Positions 6,480-6,942 of a DNA stretch of 6,942 nucleotides are shown in pieces. The notes beneath the pieces are model-generated. The model had not been told where the DNA came from. It worked only from the letters and a program-made list of their open reading frames with translations, and did not search any database. Made by a program: the position numbers and the translations under genes. The DNA lies in contig JAUVDU010000081.1 in the NCBI GenBank assembly GCA_030595135.1, positions 1 to 6,942 on the forward strand. The letters run 5' to 3'. The number at the start of each line of letters is the position of its first letter. The stretch's first letter is position 1. Source of the DNA: Deltaproteobacteria bacterium (GTDB lineage: Bacteria; Desulfobacterota; Anaeroferrophillalia; Anaeroferrophillales; Tharpellaceae).

Positions 6480-6609
6480 GTAACTATTCAGCTAACCCGT
6501 AAATTCAGAGGACACAACCCCGGTTTCCTGCGAAGAATCAGGTTATGTCCCCATAATTTCCTGAAGTCCATCAATATTCGGTACTTTTCTACTTACGCTG
6601 AACAGTTAC
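6480..6609 (-). repeat. Repeated MITE/REP-like element, copy 2, with terminal inverted repeats
   Basis: This ~130-bp element is bounded by 13-bp terminal inverted repeats, GTAACTATTCAGC at 6480-6492 and GCTGAACAGTTAC at 6597-6609 (12 of 13 pairs match). Inside are an imperfect hairpin (6501-6559; left arm ~6501-6525, right arm ~6536-6559, both with a GG(A/G)ACA-type core) and a tail shared with copy 1. The 112 nt at 6498-6609 match 2747-2858 without gaps, at about 84% identity by hand count. It has the same orientation relative to the flagellar genes as copy 1 and again stands just upstream of a start codon, here that of fliJ. No open frame for a transposase exists inside it. Confidence 0.8.
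6501..6559. repeat. Inverted repeat (hairpin) core of copy 2
   Basis: The arms run AAATTCAGAGGACACAACC and, reversed and complemented from the right side, AAATTATGGGGACATAACC. They pair with more mismatches than in copy 1, suggesting that this copy is older or less constrained. The loop region is around TGCG at 6529-6532. Confidence 0.65.
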
Positions 6610-6622
6610 TCAGGAATAAAGA

Positions 6623-6651
6623 TTGACAAATTATAGATGATAACGTAAATC
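6623..6651 (+). promoter_or_regulatory. Weak sigma-70-type promoter candidate pointing toward ndk
   Basis: A perfect -35 hexamer TTGACA (6623-6628) is followed after 17 nt by TAAATC (6646-6651), a poor -10 box. It would read toward ndk, but ~250 nt of mostly palindromic sequence separates it from the start codon. On the opposite strand the same stretch contains a perfect TATAAT (complement of 6630-6635), but without a matching -35, so a leftward promoter for fliJ is equally uncertain. Confidence 0.25.
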
Positions 6652-6676
6652 AGCCCCCGACATTCCCGGCCCCATA

Positions 6677-6873
6677 ACGCCATCAACCCTGATGAACTCG
6701 TAAAAAATCACGGGATGGCTAAGTAAAAATTTCGATAGACAAGATGTTGTGGTTTTCCAGGCGCGAGACCATACATCTAGTATGTCGAGTGTCTGGGAAA
6801 ACACAACAACACAGGATATCGGAACTTTTACGCCCCGTAGGAAGTGCCCTTGGGGTGCGACGCCATCAACCCT
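6677..6873. repeat. Long imperfect palindrome flanked by 14-bp direct repeats
   Basis: The 14-mer ACGCCATCAACCCT occurs at 6677-6690 and identically at 6860-6873. Between them lies a ~109-nt imperfect palindrome (6723-6831) centred at about 6777. The outer arms GTAAAAATTTCGATA and GTAAAAGTTCCGATA (right arm reversed and complemented), middle blocks GTTGTG, TTTTCC and CCAG, and central CATAC/GTATG around ATCTA all pair in register. A smaller GC-rich inverted repeat, CGCCCC/GGGGTGCG, lies at 6831-6859. It has no coding content and is unrelated in sequence to the elements at 2747 and 6480. It may be a miniature mobile element or an intergenic repeat family of this lineage. Confidence 0.7.
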
Positions 6874-6885
6874 AACAAAAATTCA

Positions 6886-6892
6886 AGAGGAA
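6886..6892 (+). promoter_or_regulatory. Ribosome binding site of ndk
   Basis: AGAGGAA stands 7 nt before the ATG at 6900-6902, a good Shine-Dalgarno match and distance that supports the start of the partial gene at the window edge. Confidence 0.65.
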
Positions 6893-6899
6893 GTATAGC

Positions 6900-6942
6900 A
6901 TGATTGAAAAAACTTTATCTATTATTAAGCCCGACGCCGTCG
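6900..6942 (+). CDS. ndk: Nucleoside diphosphate kinase, N-terminus only (cut by window edge)
   Basis: Ndk transfers the terminal phosphate of ATP to other nucleoside diphosphates through a phosphohistidine, keeping NTP and dNTP pools balanced in the cytoplasm. Only 14 codons are visible, MIEKTLSIIKPDAV. They match the highly characteristic Ndk opening, in which the Lys of IIKPDAV contributes to the active site; the catalytic His lies outside the window. The gene is divergent from the flagellar genes and has no functional tie to them, so it probably marks the edge of the flagellar cluster. The short fragment limits certainty, but this N-terminus is quite specific. Confidence 0.85.
   Translation, partial: MIEKTLSIIKPDAV

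Larger units (their letters stand above)
6456..6899. other. Divergent intergenic region between fliJ and ndk
   Basis: These 444 nt hold no gene that I can support. They are almost filled by repeat copy 2, a short possible promoter stretch, and the long palindrome with its direct repeats. The promoters of both flanking genes must lie in or between these elements. Confidence 0.7.

Noticed and set aside
6142..6483. Plus-strand frames over fliJ (113 and 74 codons)
   Set aside because: They are shadows of the fliJ heptad-rich coding frame on the opposite strand, with Ser/Arg/Cys-rich composition that is not protein-like.
2747..6609. CRISPR array or spaced direct repeats
   Set aside because: Only two distant copies exist, in separate gaps, with no regular spacing and no cas genes.
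6751..6766. Sigma-54 site toward ndk in the long palindrome
   Set aside because: GG-N10-GC is satisfied but the -12 block is GGCGC rather than TTGCA, so it is not convincing.

Overview
The window is a chromosomal flagellar locus, almost entirely transcribed leftward (minus strand). In transcription order it reads fliJ, a YlxF/MotE-like membrane protein gene, fliK, flgD and flgE (3' end cut off at base 1). The first codons of a divergent ndk gene lie at the right edge on the plus strand. The order fliJ-ylxF-fliK-flgD-flgE matches the classic flagellar export/hook gene order known from Bacillus and many other bacteria. A good sigma-54 (-24/-12) promoter candidate stands before the ylxF-like gene. 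That candidate, moderate-to-low GC and intergenic gaps rich in palindromes suggest a Gram-negative bacterium of the Desulfobacterota (deltaproteobacterial) kind. The taxonomic guess is an inference and is not secured by any marker gene here.

Layout: 1-1940 flgE (hook protein, first 646 residues); 2013-2717 flgD (hook cap/scaffold); 2718-2882 a gap mostly filled by copy 1 of a repeated hairpin element; 2883-5042 fliK (hook-length control, very large and acidic); 5043-5168 a gap with a nested inverted repeat; 5169-5705 ylxF/motE-like gene; 5706-6014 a gap with the sigma-54 promoter candidate and terminator-like hairpins; 6015-6455 fliJ; 6456-6899 a divergent intergenic region with copy 2 of the repeated element (with terminal inverted repeats) and a different, ~109-nt imperfect palindrome flanked by 14-bp direct repeats; 6900 to the edge, start of ndk.

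How the genes work together: FliJ belongs to the ATPase complex of the flagellar type III export apparatus. FlgD caps the growing hook so that FlgE subunits can polymerise. FliK is secreted during hook growth and, through its C-terminal domain, switches export specificity from hook to filament substrates. The YlxF/MotE-like protein is a membrane-anchored coiled-coil protein of the same operon type. The set is thus a hook-assembly module. The sigma-54 site and the terminator-like hairpins between fliJ and ylxF suggest that ylxF-fliK-flgD-flgE can be transcribed as its own unit.

The coding part is ordinary. The most unusual content is intergenic: three unrelated classes of hairpin-forming elements, one present twice, sit in the gaps of one 7-kb stretch. 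No complete novel defence or metabolic system is visible.
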